DNA of 13,662 nt from an uncultured Planctomycetota bacterium. Lineage in GTDB: Bacteria; Planctomycetota; Phycisphaerae; Sedimentisphaerales; Anaerobacaceae. A model generated the notes under the pieces. It worked only from the letters and a program-made list of their open reading frames with translations. It ran no database searches and was not told the DNA's origin. Positions 1 through 8,715 of the stretch are shown piece by piece (the first letter of the stretch is position 1; every line of letters starts with the position of its first letter). A program made the translations under genes and the position numbers. The stretch covers positions 1-13,662 of the forward strand of contig CAIYOL010000108.1 of NCBI GenBank assembly GCA_903927855.1. Direction: 5' to 3'.

Positions 1-1061
1 ACTGTTTCGATTGGCAAGACGTGGAACTCGATATCAAGATTGTCCGCCAGTATCTGTGCATCTTTAATGGTATCGGGGCTATTAAATTTTGAGGGCATAG
101 TTATACCGATGACATTTTTTGCTCCCAAGGCATCGACAGCAATGACCGCAGTTAGAGAAGAGTCTATGCCGCCGCTTAGCCCGATTACGGCTTTGGAGAA
201 GCCATTTTTATGCACATAGTCTCTGGTTCCCAGAATCAGTGCGCCGTAAACTTCAGCGACTGATTCCATCAGCGAAGAAACGGCAGGCTCCGAACGAGCG
301 GCAACGGCTGTAAGATGAGGTTTATTACCCGGGACCACAGATAAATCTGCAAGTAATATATCTTCTTCAAATGCCATAGCCTGACAAATAACTTTGCCCG
401 ATGAATCTACAAACATACTTCGGCCATCGAAAACCAGTCCATCCTGACCGCCAATTAAATTGCAATAAGCCACAGCACAATTAAAGTGTTTTGCACATTG
501 ACGAAGAGCTTCCTGCCTCTGCTCGATTTTGCCTACGTGAAAAGGGGAAGCAGAAATATTTATGACCATATCAATTCGCGGCATTTCGCCGAAAAAACTA
601 TCCAGCCACTTCAGGCGCCATATATCTTCACAAATTGTAAACGTCACAGCGTTGCCGTCTATTATGATTCGCACCGCTTCGGTTCCCGGCCGGAAATAGC
701 GTCTCTCATCGAATACACCATAGTTAGGCAGAATACTCTTTCGATAAATGTTTGTTATTTTGCCTTTTTGCAACACGGCAAGCGAATTAAAACAACCTTT
801 TTCGTTTCCCTCCGCAAATCCGGCCACGACAGTAATCCAGGGACAGTTTTTCGCCAAACGTTCTATCGCAGAGCGGTTGTTGTTCACAAAACTTTTTTTA
901 AGTAATAAATCCTCCGGCGGATAACCGCACATCGACATTTCCGGAAAAACCACTATGTCAGCACCCAGGTCATAAGCTTTGATGCTCAGCTTTTCCATCT
1001 TTTCGGCGTTTCCACTGATGTCACCAACCGAAGCGTTAAATTGTGCCAATGCTATCCGCAT
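1..1061 (-). CDS. nadE: Glutamine-dependent NAD+ synthetase (partial, C-terminus beyond the window)
   Basis: The protein makes NAD+ from deamido-NAD+, ATP and glutamine in the cytoplasm. Translation from the ATG at 1061 gives 353 residues, open at the left edge. Residues 1 to about 245 form a nitrilase-fold glutaminase domain with the expected triad: Glu41 in FPE, Lys108 in IYRK and Cys144 in TICEDIW. The stretch LPNYGVFDERRYF (111-123) is typical of this family. The synthetase domain starts near residue 265 and carries the ATP-pyrophosphatase P-loop SGGIDSS (296-302). Full-length relatives are about 540-680 residues, so a large part of the synthetase domain is missing. The gene begins 12 nt after the gltD stop, so it is probably the last visible gene of the gltBD operon. 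Upstream GGTGG is a weak ribosome site. Its use of glutamine fits the neighbourhood. Confidence 0.95.
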   Translation of the reverse strand, partial: MRIALAQFNASVGDISGNAEKMEKLSIKAYDLGADIVVFPEMSMCGYPPEDLLLKKSFVNNNRSAIERLAKNCPWITVVAGFAEGNEKGCFNSLAVLQKGKITNIYRKSILPNYGVFDERRYFRPGTEAVRIIIDGNAVTFTICEDIWRLKWLDSFFGEMPRIDMVINISASPFHVGKIEQRQEALRQCAKHFNCAVAYCNLIGGQDGLVFDGRSMFVDSSGKVICQAMAFEEDILLADLSVVPGNKPHLTAVAARSEPAVSSLMESVAEVYGALILGTRDYVHKNGFSKAVIGLSGGIDSSLTAVIAVDALGAKNVIGITMPSKFNSPDTIKDAQILADNLDIEFHVLPIET

Positions 1062-1073
1062 AATTAACCACCA

Positions 1074-2498
1074 CTAATGTTTTTCTTTCAGCCAGCCATC
1101 TACAGCCGCAGAGGCTTCGCGCCCGCTGTTAATAGCCCGAACAACCAATGAGGCCCCGCTTACCGTATCACCGGCAGCAAACACCCATGGTTCGCTGGTC
1201 TTGTAATTGTCTGCAACGACATTACCTGAATCGTCAAGCTTCAAACCTAATCCTTTTATAAGCCCGTTATGCGTCACGTGAAGAAATCCCAGCGCCAAAA
1301 GCACCACATCGGCCTTAATAGTAAAATCTGTGCCTGCCAACTCTTTTAGTTTCCAGGAGCCGTTTTTTCTTACCCATTCAACCTGGCAGCAATCCAACTG
1401 GGCAACCCGGGTTCCAACGCCGGAGAATTTCTTCGTCAGCACGGCCCATTGACGCCGGCAGCCTTCTTCATGAGACGAAGAAGTTCGCATAATGCGCGGC
1501 CATTGCGGCCATGGAGTATCTGGCGGCGGAGTTTCCGGCGGCTCCGGCAAAATCTCAAGCTGATAAACTTGTTTAGCCCCCTGCCTTAGCGCAGTTCCCA
1601 CACAGTCACTTCCCGTATCACCACCACCTAATACAACTACAACCTTGTTCTTTGCTGTGATAATTGCGGACGCATCTACAGGTTCACCAGAGCAGAGCTT
1701 ATTCTGTGCTTTCAAGTAATCCACAGCAAACAGAATATTCTCATACCCTCTGCCGACTATATTGAGGTCACGAGGCTGACCAGCACCCATTGTTAAGCAG
1801 ATGCAGTCAAATCTTTTCTTCAGATACCGCGCGGAAATGTCCTCTCCGGCATTTACGCCCGTTTGAAATTCAACACCTTCGGCTATTAGCTGTTCTAATC
1901 TGCGGTCAATAATACCCTTGGCAAGCTTAAAATCCGGAATACCATATCGTAATAGACCTCCTATCCGCTCATACTTTTCAAAAACAACTACGCTGTGTCC
2001 TGCGCGTGCCAGTTGTTGAGCAACTGTCAGCCCAGCAGGCCCAGAGCCGACCACAGCAACTTTTTTGCCGGTTTTTTGTTTAGCCGGCAGTGGCTTGAGC
2101 CATCCTTCCTTAAAACCACGTTCAACAATTTGAAACTCGATATGTCTGATTAATACAGGTTCATCGTTAATGGAAAGCGTGCACGCAGTTTCACAGGGGG
2201 CCGGGCAGACGCGGCCGGTAATTTCAGGAAAGTTGTTGGTGGAGTGAAGCAGTTCACAGGCCTGCTGCCATTTGCCTTTATACACCAACTCATTCAGGTC
2301 GGGTATGCAGTTTCTCAGCGGGCAGCCTGCGCCATGGCAAAATGGTATCCCACAATCCATGCACCTTGCGGTCTGCTGGTGCATCTGCTCAGGTGTAAGC
2401 GGCAAGTCAAGCTCGGCAAAATCATGTATTCTTTCCTTAACCGGCCGATGTATGACATCCTGGCGTTTATATTTTAAAAAATCTTTTACTTCACCCAC
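1074..2498 (-). CDS. gltD: Glutamate synthase (NADPH-type) small subunit
   Basis: This subunit passes electrons from NAD(P)H through FAD and iron-sulfur clusters to GltB, where 2-oxoglutarate and glutamine become two glutamates. The 474-residue length is normal. The N-terminal Fer4_20-type domain has two cysteine groups for 4Fe-4S clusters: Cys46, 49, 54, 59, 64 and Cys98, 102, 106. The FAD dinucleotide fold has GSGPAG at 151-156 with an acidic Glu at the end of the following strand. The pyridine-nucleotide fold has GGGDTGSDC at 291-299, and AAGD (441-444) is the second FAD contact. The start is GTG at 2498, inside the end of gltB (13-nt overlap), preceded by AAGAGGTG at good spacing. Overlap and stoichiometry suggest translational coupling with gltB. 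The NADH or NADPH preference cannot be read with certainty. Confidence 0.96.
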   Translation of the reverse strand: MGEVKDFLKYKRQDVIHRPVKERIHDFAELDLPLTPEQMHQQTARCMDCGIPFCHGAGCPLRNCIPDLNELVYKGKWQQACELLHSTNNFPEITGRVCPAPCETACTLSINDEPVLIRHIEFQIVERGFKEGWLKPLPAKQKTGKKVAVVGSGPAGLTVAQQLARAGHSVVVFEKYERIGGLLRYGIPDFKLAKGIIDRRLEQLIAEGVEFQTGVNAGEDISARYLKKRFDCICLTMGAGQPRDLNIVGRGYENILFAVDYLKAQNKLCSGEPVDASAIITAKNKVVVVLGGGDTGSDCVGTALRQGAKQVYQLEILPEPPETPPPDTPWPQWPRIMRTSSSHEEGCRRQWAVLTKKFSGVGTRVAQLDCCQVEWVRKNGSWKLKELAGTDFTIKADVVLLALGFLHVTHNGLIKGLGLKLDDSGNVVADNYKTSEPWVFAAGDTVSGASLVVRAINSGREASAAVDGWLKEKH

Positions 2499-5400
2499 GG
2501 GAACACCTCTTCGGTCGCTGGTATTGTTTCAGTATCTCGTTGCTCGGCAGCACGCATCTTTTCCAATGCTTTGCGGTAATCTATCGGAACAACCTTGACA
2601 AATTTGCCAACCATATCAGGCCAGGCATCCAAGATGTATTGTGCACGTGCGCTTCCAGTCCATTTTAAATGGCGGCCAATCAAATCGTACAAAAGACCCT
2701 TGTCTTCTTCTTTCCAGACGCTTTCCAACTCAACCATGTCAAGATTGCACATCGTATCAAACAGCTGTACCTCATCGAGCACATAAGCAAGACCACCACT
2801 CATACCTGCAGCGAAATTGCATCCGGTTTTTCCAAGCACCACAACTAATCCGCCCGTCATATACTCGCAGCCATGGTCGCCGATTCCCTCGACAACAGCA
2901 GTTGCTCCACTATTTCTAACACAGAATCTTTCACCAGCCATTCCGTTTATGAAAGCTTCACCTGACGTGGCGCCATAAAGCACAGTATTACCGACAATAA
3001 TATTTTCATAGCTCATAAACTGTGAGCCTTCCGGAGTTTTGACAATAATTCGTCCGCCGGAAAGGCTTTTGCCCAGATAATCATTGCTTTCTCCGACCAG
3101 CTTCAATGTTATCCCTGGTACCAGGAATGCTCCGAAACTTTGACCTGCCGAGCCGTGCAAAACGACCTGCAATGTGCCATCAGGCAATCCTTTTTCGCCA
3201 TATTTCTTAATAATTTGATTACTTAAAATTGCTCCGACAGTCCGATTTGTGTTGCGAATCGGCATCTCTATAATAACCTGCTTTCTTTTCTCAATAGCTG
3301 GTCCGGCTTTTTCCAAAATCTGCCAATCAAGATGGTCGCCGAGCTTGTCGGCTTGTGAATTGGTGTATCTCTTCCCATTTCCCCCAGAGACATCCGGCTG
3401 ATGAAAAATGGCGGAAAAATCTAATCCTTTCGCTTTCCAATGATTAATTGCTTTACCGGTTTGCAGCCGGTCTACTTTGCCAATCATATCCTCAAATTTT
3501 TCAAATCCGAGCTGTGACATAATCTGCCGCACTTCCTCGGCCACAAAATGCATAAATCTCTCGACATATTCGGGCTTACCTGCGAAGCGTTTTCGCAGTT
3601 CCGGGTCCTGTGTGCCAATCCCGAAAGGACAGGCACCTTCGTGACATTTGCGAAGTAATGTACAACCAAGTGTCACCAGAGCGGCCGTGCCAAACCCAAA
3701 TCTTTCTGCTCCCAGCAGGGCCGCGATAACAACATCTCTGCCTGTCTTGATTTGGCCGTCTGCCTGAACCCTGATTCGGTCCCGCAGATTGTTCGTTACC
3801 AGAACCTGCTGAGTCTCAGCCAGTCCCAGTTCCCAGGGACAACCGGTATGTTTAATCGAAGAAAGCGGACTTGCACCGGTCCCGCCGTCATGACCGCTGA
3901 TAAGAACCTCATCCGCGTTGCCTTTGGCAACTCCCGCAGCAATTGTACCAACTCCGACTTCGGCAACGAGCTTAACCGAAACCTTTACTCCGGGATTACT
4001 GCACTTAAGGTCGTATATTAACTGTGCGAGGTCCTCAATCGAGTATATATCGTGATGAGGAGGAGGTGATATCAGCGTCACGCCCGGAGTTGAGTACCGA
4101 AGCATAGCGATTTCTTCCGTAACCTTATGCCCTGGCAGCTGCCCGCCCTCACCGGGTTTTGCACCCTGAGCTATTTTTATCTGGAGCTCTTTTGCATGAG
4201 CGAGATAATTCAATGTCACTCCAAACCTCGCGCTGGCTACCTGCTTGATAGCACAGTTCTTTGAATCACCGCTGGGTTCTGGTATGTAGCGAGAAGGGTC
4301 TTCGCCGCCTTCGCCGGTATTGCTCATCCCGCCTATGCGGTTCATAGCAATAGCTACGCACTCATGTGCTTCTTTGCTGATTGAACCATGGCTCATTGCA
4401 CCAGTGCAAAATCTTTTGATTATTTCGTCGGCGGCCTCCACCTCTTCAATCGGTATTGCCTCACCGGGAACGAATTCGAAAAGCCCCCGCAAAGTATACA
4501 GCTTTCTGGCCTGCTGATTTACTGCTTTGGCGTAATCGTCGTAAGCCTGCTGGTCTCCGTATTTGACTGCATGCTGCAGCTTCGATATCGTTACCGGGTT
4601 CCAGAGATGTTCCTCGCCGCTGTGTCTGAAATGATATTCACCACCAAAATCCAGCTCAAGCACCCCCGAGGGGCGCCGCTGCAAAGCTGCATTATGACGG
4701 GCAATTGCTTCCTGCGCGATTTCAGCCAAACCAATTCCACCAATCCGCGAACTGGTGCCGGTAAAGTATTCATCTACGAGAGAACGATTTAAGCCGATAG
4801 CCTCGAACAGTTGAGCGCCGGTGTAGCTGCGCAAAGTCGAAATTCCCATTTTGCTCATTGTTTTCAAGATGCCTTTTTTAATCGCGGCAATGTAGTTATC
4901 CGCTATCTGATAGGGTTCCATATCTGCAGAAAGCTCGCCTTCCTGCTGAAGATAGTCGAGTGCTTCGAATGCCAAATAAGGATTTATCGCATTAGCACCA
5001 AAGCCGCATAAAAGGCAAAAATGCATTACCTCTCGCGGCTCACCGCTTTCGACAATCAAACCCACTTCGCCGCGAAGACCGCGATTAAGTAACCCGTGAT
5101 GAACCGCGGCCGTCGCCAAAAGCGACGGAATCGGGGCCGCTGTCTCCGAAACTTCCCGGTCACTGATTATTATCAGCGAGACACCCTGTTTAACAGCTTT
5201 TTCTGCTGAGTCCACCAATCTTCTTAAGGCCAGTTTCAGGCTGTTAGCGACATTAGCAACGTTGATATCAAAAACGGCTGAGACACTGACAGTTTTAAGA
5301 TCCTGTCTTTTTACCGTGAGCAGTCGCTGAATATCTTCGTTAGCCAAAATCGGGTGGGGCAATTTAAGCTGACGGCAATGCTCAGGCGTTTCTTCCAGAA

Positions 5401-7048
5401 TGTTTAACTTTCTGCCAACAAAGTTCATCAGGCTCATAACCAATCCCTCCCGCAGCGGATCTATCGCCGGGTTTGTTACCTGAGCAAAAAGCTGTTTGAA
5501 ATAGTTAAACAAAAGCTTTGGTTTATCGGAAAGTACCGCCAACGGAGTATCGTTTCCCATCGAACCTACTGGCTCCTGCGCATTTAATGCCATTGGAAGC
5601 AAAATCATTTTCAGCTCTTCACGAGTATAGCCGAATAATCGCAGCCGTTGAGTCAATGTTTCAGGAGCAGCCTGCACCAGTTTAGGTGCCTCAAACAAAC
5701 CTCGAAGCTCAATTCTGTTCCAATCCAACCATATACGGTAAGGTTTCTGACGGGCAATCTTACTTTTTATCTCATTGTCAGAAATTATTCGACCTTCGAC
5801 CGTATCAACAAGAAACATATGACCCGGACGCAGACGTCCCTTTCGCTGGATTTTTTCCGGCGGGAATTGTACAACGCCGGCTTCACTGGCCATAATGACC
5901 AAGCCATCAGTTGTTACAAGATAGCGGCAGGGTCTGAGACCGTTACGGTCAAGAGTTCCACCGACGATACGGCCGTCGGTAAATACCATCGCGGCAGGAC
6001 CATCCCACGGCTCCATTATGGATGCGTGATACTCGTAAAATGCGCGTTTATCCGTACTGATATGATATTTTGACCCGAATGCTTCCGGTATCATCATCAT
6101 TATTGAATGAGGCAAGCTCCGCCCGGCACGAACAAGCAACTCAAGAACATTGTCAAAACACGCAGAGTCACTTCCTTCAGGGGTCAAAATCGGAAACAAG
6201 TCACTAATATTGTCGCCAAATACTTCGCTGGACATTTTCATCTGACGGGCCTGCATCCAGTTGCGATTTCCGCTAAGCGTGTTTATCTCGCCATTATGGG
6301 CTATGCATCTCATCGGCTGGGCAAGCCGCCAGTTCGGGAAGGTGTTGGTGCTGTATCGCTGATGGACAATAGCAAGGGCAGAGTTGAGCCGCTCGTCTGC
6401 GAGATCGGGATAATAGGCAAACAGCTGCCACGCCATAAACATTCCCTTGTAACAGATGGTTCTGCAGGATAACGTCGACACATAGAAATCTTCACCTTCC
6501 TGCCCGAAACTTTTTCTGACAAGTTTTTCAGCTCGCTTGCGTGCTAAATACAGCGTTCTTTCCAGTAATTCATTTTCAAGTCCCGCTCCATCTACAAAAA
6601 TCTGTTTTATCGAGGGTTCCGCCTGGAGGGCTATTTTGCCCAAACAATCATTTGACGTAGGCACGTCCCGCCAGCCCAATACCTTAAGACCGTAATGGGT
6701 GAGCGAATCTTCCAGTATCCGGTCACATTTATCGCGAAGTCCTTTATTCTGTGAGCCAAATATCATCCCAACGCCGTATTGAGACGGTTCGGGCAAAAAA
6801 AAACCGAGCTGCTCGCACTCGGTTTGCAAGAACTTATGCGGAATCTGAAATAAGATACCCGCCCCATCACCCGTAACTTCGTCGGCACCGGCTGCGCCGC
6901 GGTGTCGCAGGTTTAAGAGAATTTCCTTGCCGTATTCGATAATAGAATGGTCCTGCCGGCCGGATATGTTGACAACAGCACCGATACCGCAGGAGCCGTG
7001 CTCATACCGTGAATCATAAAGACCAAGATGTTTTGTATTTGTTGCCAT
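2486..7048 (-). CDS. gltB: Glutamate synthase large subunit
   Basis: The catalytic subunit of GOGAT: glutamine hydrolysis at the N-terminus releases ammonia that is channelled to 2-oxoglutarate at an FMN site. The 1520-residue length is normal. The sequence starts with a short propeptide of 19 residues before Cys20 (EHGSCGIG), the N-terminal nucleophile expected after processing of the class II amidotransferase domain (about 20-430). A central domain follows (about 460-780). The FMN-binding synthase domain (about 840-1210) includes the conserved SPPPHHDIYSIEDL segment (994-1007) and SGHDGGTGASP (1051-1061). The 3Fe-4S cysteines are Cys1129, 1135 and 1140 with the family spacing CX5CX4C. The C-terminal beta-helix with Gly-rich repeats covers about 1250-1480. 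The ATG at 7048 is preceded by a modest GGA site. A 111-nt gap containing a hairpin separates it from glnA upstream. Confidence 0.97.
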   Translation of the reverse strand: MATNTKHLGLYDSRYEHGSCGIGAVVNISGRQDHSIIEYGKEILLNLRHRGAAGADEVTGDGAGILFQIPHKFLQTECEQLGFFLPEPSQYGVGMIFGSQNKGLRDKCDRILEDSLTHYGLKVLGWRDVPTSNDCLGKIALQAEPSIKQIFVDGAGLENELLERTLYLARKRAEKLVRKSFGQEGEDFYVSTLSCRTICYKGMFMAWQLFAYYPDLADERLNSALAIVHQRYSTNTFPNWRLAQPMRCIAHNGEINTLSGNRNWMQARQMKMSSEVFGDNISDLFPILTPEGSDSACFDNVLELLVRAGRSLPHSIMMMIPEAFGSKYHISTDKRAFYEYHASIMEPWDGPAAMVFTDGRIVGGTLDRNGLRPCRYLVTTDGLVIMASEAGVVQFPPEKIQRKGRLRPGHMFLVDTVEGRIISDNEIKSKIARQKPYRIWLDWNRIELRGLFEAPKLVQAAPETLTQRLRLFGYTREELKMILLPMALNAQEPVGSMGNDTPLAVLSDKPKLLFNYFKQLFAQVTNPAIDPLREGLVMSLMNFVGRKLNILEETPEHCRQLKLPHPILANEDIQRLLTVKRQDLKTVSVSAVFDINVANVANSLKLALRRLVDSAEKAVKQGVSLIIISDREVSETAAPIPSLLATAAVHHGLLNRGLRGEVGLIVESGEPREVMHFCLLCGFGANAINPYLAFEALDYLQQEGELSADMEPYQIADNYIAAIKKGILKTMSKMGISTLRSYTGAQLFEAIGLNRSLVDEYFTGTSSRIGGIGLAEIAQEAIARHNAALQRRPSGVLELDFGGEYHFRHSGEEHLWNPVTISKLQHAVKYGDQQAYDDYAKAVNQQARKLYTLRGLFEFVPGEAIPIEEVEAADEIIKRFCTGAMSHGSISKEAHECVAIAMNRIGGMSNTGEGGEDPSRYIPEPSGDSKNCAIKQVASARFGVTLNYLAHAKELQIKIAQGAKPGEGGQLPGHKVTEEIAMLRYSTPGVTLISPPPHHDIYSIEDLAQLIYDLKCSNPGVKVSVKLVAEVGVGTIAAGVAKGNADEVLISGHDGGTGASPLSSIKHTGCPWELGLAETQQVLVTNNLRDRIRVQADGQIKTGRDVVIAALLGAERFGFGTAALVTLGCTLLRKCHEGACPFGIGTQDPELRKRFAGKPEYVERFMHFVAEEVRQIMSQLGFEKFEDMIGKVDRLQTGKAINHWKAKGLDFSAIFHQPDVSGGNGKRYTNSQADKLGDHLDWQILEKAGPAIEKRKQVIIEMPIRNTNRTVGAILSNQIIKKYGEKGLPDGTLQVVLHGSAGQSFGAFLVPGITLKLVGESNDYLGKSLSGGRIIVKTPEGSQFMSYENIIVGNTVLYGATSGEAFINGMAGERFCVRNSGATAVVEGIGDHGCEYMTGGLVVVLGKTGCNFAAGMSGGLAYVLDEVQLFDTMCNLDMVELESVWKEEDKGLLYDLIGRHLKWTGSARAQYILDAWPDMVGKFVKVVPIDYRKALEKMRAAEQRDTETIPATEEVFPWVK

Positions 7049-7074
7049 ATCATTCCGTTAAAACTATACGTAAA

Positions 7075-7116
7075 GCCACCTTGTCGGTGCGGCTGCTGCC
7101 GAATCGACAAGGAGGC
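7075..7116 (-). promoter_or_regulatory. Strong hairpin between glnA and gltB
   Basis: The arms CCTTGTCG and CGACAAGG (7079-7086 and 7105-7112 on the plus strand) pair perfectly. They extend outward by GCC/GGC after one mismatch, and an inner CGGC-TGCT-GCCG stem (7090-7101) sits in the loop. The minus-strand RNA would fold into an 11-bp plus 4-bp structure, ending 26 nt before the gltB start. It is followed by only a short TTTACG tract, so it is a poor intrinsic terminator. An attenuator, processing site or mRNA-stability element setting the glnA to gltB ratio is inferred. Confidence 0.6.
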
Positions 7117-7159
7117 CGAACAATAAAGTGCAACAGTTTACAAGCCGGTCTGCTGCAAA

Positions 7160-8572
7160 TCAACTATCATAATACAGGTGAAACTCATGTGGGTGAGGCC
7201 GTAGTGCTATTTCGTCTAATTCCTTTTCTCGTTTCCATTGAATCCACGTCTCGATAAGGTCATTGGTGAATACGTCGCCCTCGGTCAAGAATTTGTGGTC
7301 CTTCTCAAGAGCTTCAACCGCCTCGGCAAGTGAGCCGGGCGCCTTTTTGGTCTTTGCCAGCTCTGCTTTGGAAAGCTCATACACATCAACGTCCATTGGC
7401 TTACCCGGGTCGAGCTTGCGTTTGATGCCATCATTGGCAGCCATAAGCATCGCGGCAAAAGTAAGGTAGCCATTGCAACTCGGGTCCGGGCAGCGGAACT
7501 CAACGCGTTTTGCCTTTGGACTCGGCGAGTACATCGGTATGCGGCAGGCGGCTGACCGATTACGTGCGGACATACACAGGTTAACCGGTGCCTCGAAGCC
7601 TGGCACGAGCCGGCGATATGAGTTTGTCGTCGGTGCAGCAAAGGCCAGAATGGCCGGGGCGTGAGTAATAAGGCCGGCAATAGCGTGCATAGCAAGGTCT
7701 GAAAGACCGGCATAGCCCTTCCCGGCAAACAGGTTTTTGCCGCCCTTCCAAAGTGAGAAGTGCGTATGCATACCGGAACCGTTGTCCAAGAATATCGGCT
7801 TGGGCATAAATGTTGCCGTCTTGCCGTGGCGCTTTGCTACGTTCTTGACGATATATTTATACCACATAAGTTTGTCGGCCTGTTCGACAAGCGGTGCGAA
7901 AAGCATATCGATTTCAGCTTGTCCGCCGGTTGCTACTTCATGATGGTGTTTCTCTATCACAATACCGACCTTCTGCATTTCCTCAACCATTTCGGTACGG
8001 ATATCCTGCTGGGTGTCGGTCGGGCTTACAGGGAAATAACCGCCTTTGTACGACGGCTTATATCCAAGGTTTGGTTCTTCAAAACGGGCAGTATTCCATG
8101 ACCCTTCCGCCGAATCGATTGAATACATCCCGGTATGCTGGTTCTGCTCATAGCGAACTTCGTCGAAGATAAAAAATTCCGGCTCAGGGCCGTAGTACGC
8201 AGTATCCGCTAATCCGCTCTTTTTCGCAAATTCAGCCGCCTTTTTTGCTACATTGCGAGGGTCACGATTATACTCTTCGCGTGTGAGCGGGTCGATAATA
8301 TCAGCAAGGACACTCACAGTAGGTTTGACGAAAAACGAGTCCATGACCACGGTACTCAGGTCTGGAACTGCCATCATATCTGACTGGTGAATCGGCTTCC
8401 AGCCGCGGATTGAGGAGCCGTCGAAACCAAGACCTTCCTTAAAGGTCTTTTCGTCCAGGAACTCCACAGGGAATGTGCAGTGCTGCCAGGTACCAAGAAG
8501 GTCGACAAACTTCAGGTCCGCCATCTTCGCATTGTTCTTCTTTGCGAATTCAAAAAACTCTTTCGGTGTCAT
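7160..8572 (-). CDS. glnA: Glutamine synthetase, type I (GSI-beta)
   Basis: The enzyme condenses ammonium and glutamate to glutamine using ATP, in the cytoplasm as a dodecamer. The 470-residue length is typical of GSI. Signatures are nearly in register with the E. coli enzyme: [10 protein letters not shown] near 49-58 (beta-grasp loop), the metal ligands Glu130 and Glu132 in GPEPEFF, Glu220, His269 in GSGMHTHFS, the flap Glu327 in PGFEAPVNL, Arg339, and Glu358 in RVEFR. Tyr398 in DVDVYELS matches the tyrosine adenylylated in E. coli (Tyr397), so control by an adenylyltransferase (GlnE) is possible; that gene is not in the window. The start ATG at 8572 has AAAAAGGAG seven bases upstream. It lies 143 nt downstream of a P-II gene and 111 nt upstream of gltB. 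Confidence 0.97.
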   Translation of the reverse strand: MTPKEFFEFAKKNNAKMADLKFVDLLGTWQHCTFPVEFLDEKTFKEGLGFDGSSIRGWKPIHQSDMMAVPDLSTVVMDSFFVKPTVSVLADIIDPLTREEYNRDPRNVAKKAAEFAKKSGLADTAYYGPEPEFFIFDEVRYEQNQHTGMYSIDSAEGSWNTARFEEPNLGYKPSYKGGYFPVSPTDTQQDIRTEMVEEMQKVGIVIEKHHHEVATGGQAEIDMLFAPLVEQADKLMWYKYIVKNVAKRHGKTATFMPKPIFLDNGSGMHTHFSLWKGGKNLFAGKGYAGLSDLAMHAIAGLITHAPAILAFAAPTTNSYRRLVPGFEAPVNLCMSARNRSAACRIPMYSPSPKAKRVEFRCPDPSCNGYLTFAAMLMAANDGIKRKLDPGKPMDVDVYELSKAELAKTKKAPGSLAEAVEALEKDHKFLTEGDVFTNDLIETWIQWKREKELDEIALRPHPHEFHLYYDS

Positions 8573-8622
8573 TTGATTTCTCCTTTTTACAAACGTTTTC
8601 TCTTTTTTTATACCTGCTTTAC

Positions 8623-8654
8623 TGCTGCAATATATCTTATTCAGAATTGCAGCA
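8623..8654. repeat. Perfect 9-bp inverted repeat upstream of glnA (operator candidate)
   Basis: TGCTGCAAT (8623-8631) and ATTGCAGCA (8646-8654) are exact reverse complements separated by 14 bp. Half-site centres are 23 bp apart, about two helical turns, suiting a dimeric regulator. The repeat covers the spacer and -10 box of the proposed glnA promoter. It could instead act as an RNA hairpin in read-through transcripts. The regulator is unknown. Confidence 0.5.
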
Positions 8655-8662
8655 AGTTACAA
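8634..8662 (-). promoter_or_regulatory. Possible sigma-70-type glnA promoter
   Basis: On the minus strand, TTGTAA (8662-8657) and TAAGAT (8639-8634) are separated by exactly 17 bp. Each matches four of six consensus bases, and the predicted start is near 8627, about 55 nt before the glnA ATG. No -24/-12 sigma-54 element was found in this gap. The match is weak on its own; position after a terminator-like hairpin and before glnA supports it. Confidence 0.35.
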
Positions 8663-8667
8663 CACAA

Positions 8668-8700
8668 AAGAAGGCACACAACAAAAAGCCTTGCCTTCTT
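8668..8700 (-). terminator. Hairpin terminator candidate after the downstream glnK
   Basis: AAGAAGGCA (8668-8676) and TGCCTTCTT (8692-8700) form a 9-bp perfect stem with a 15-nt loop, 15 nt past the P-II stop. The minus-strand tail reads TTTGTGTT, which is T-rich but interrupted. Termination may therefore be partial, letting some amtB transcripts read into glnA. Confidence 0.5.
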
Positions 8701-8715
8701 AACGAAAATCTCCTT

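Noticed and set aside
486-905. Plus-strand ORF of 139 codons
   Set aside because: It lies antisense within nadE, whose nitrilase and P-loop motifs read continuously on the minus strand; no family resemblance or ribosome site.
5648-6073. Plus-strand ORF of 141 codons and similar ones opposite gltB and glnA
   Set aside because: They are antisense shadows of strongly supported genes and show no motif of their own.
7118-7162. Possible sigma-70 promoter for gltB (TTGATT-17-TAAACT)
   Set aside because: Each box matches only four of six bases, it overlaps the glnA stop region, and the hairpin downstream offers a simpler explanation for the gap.
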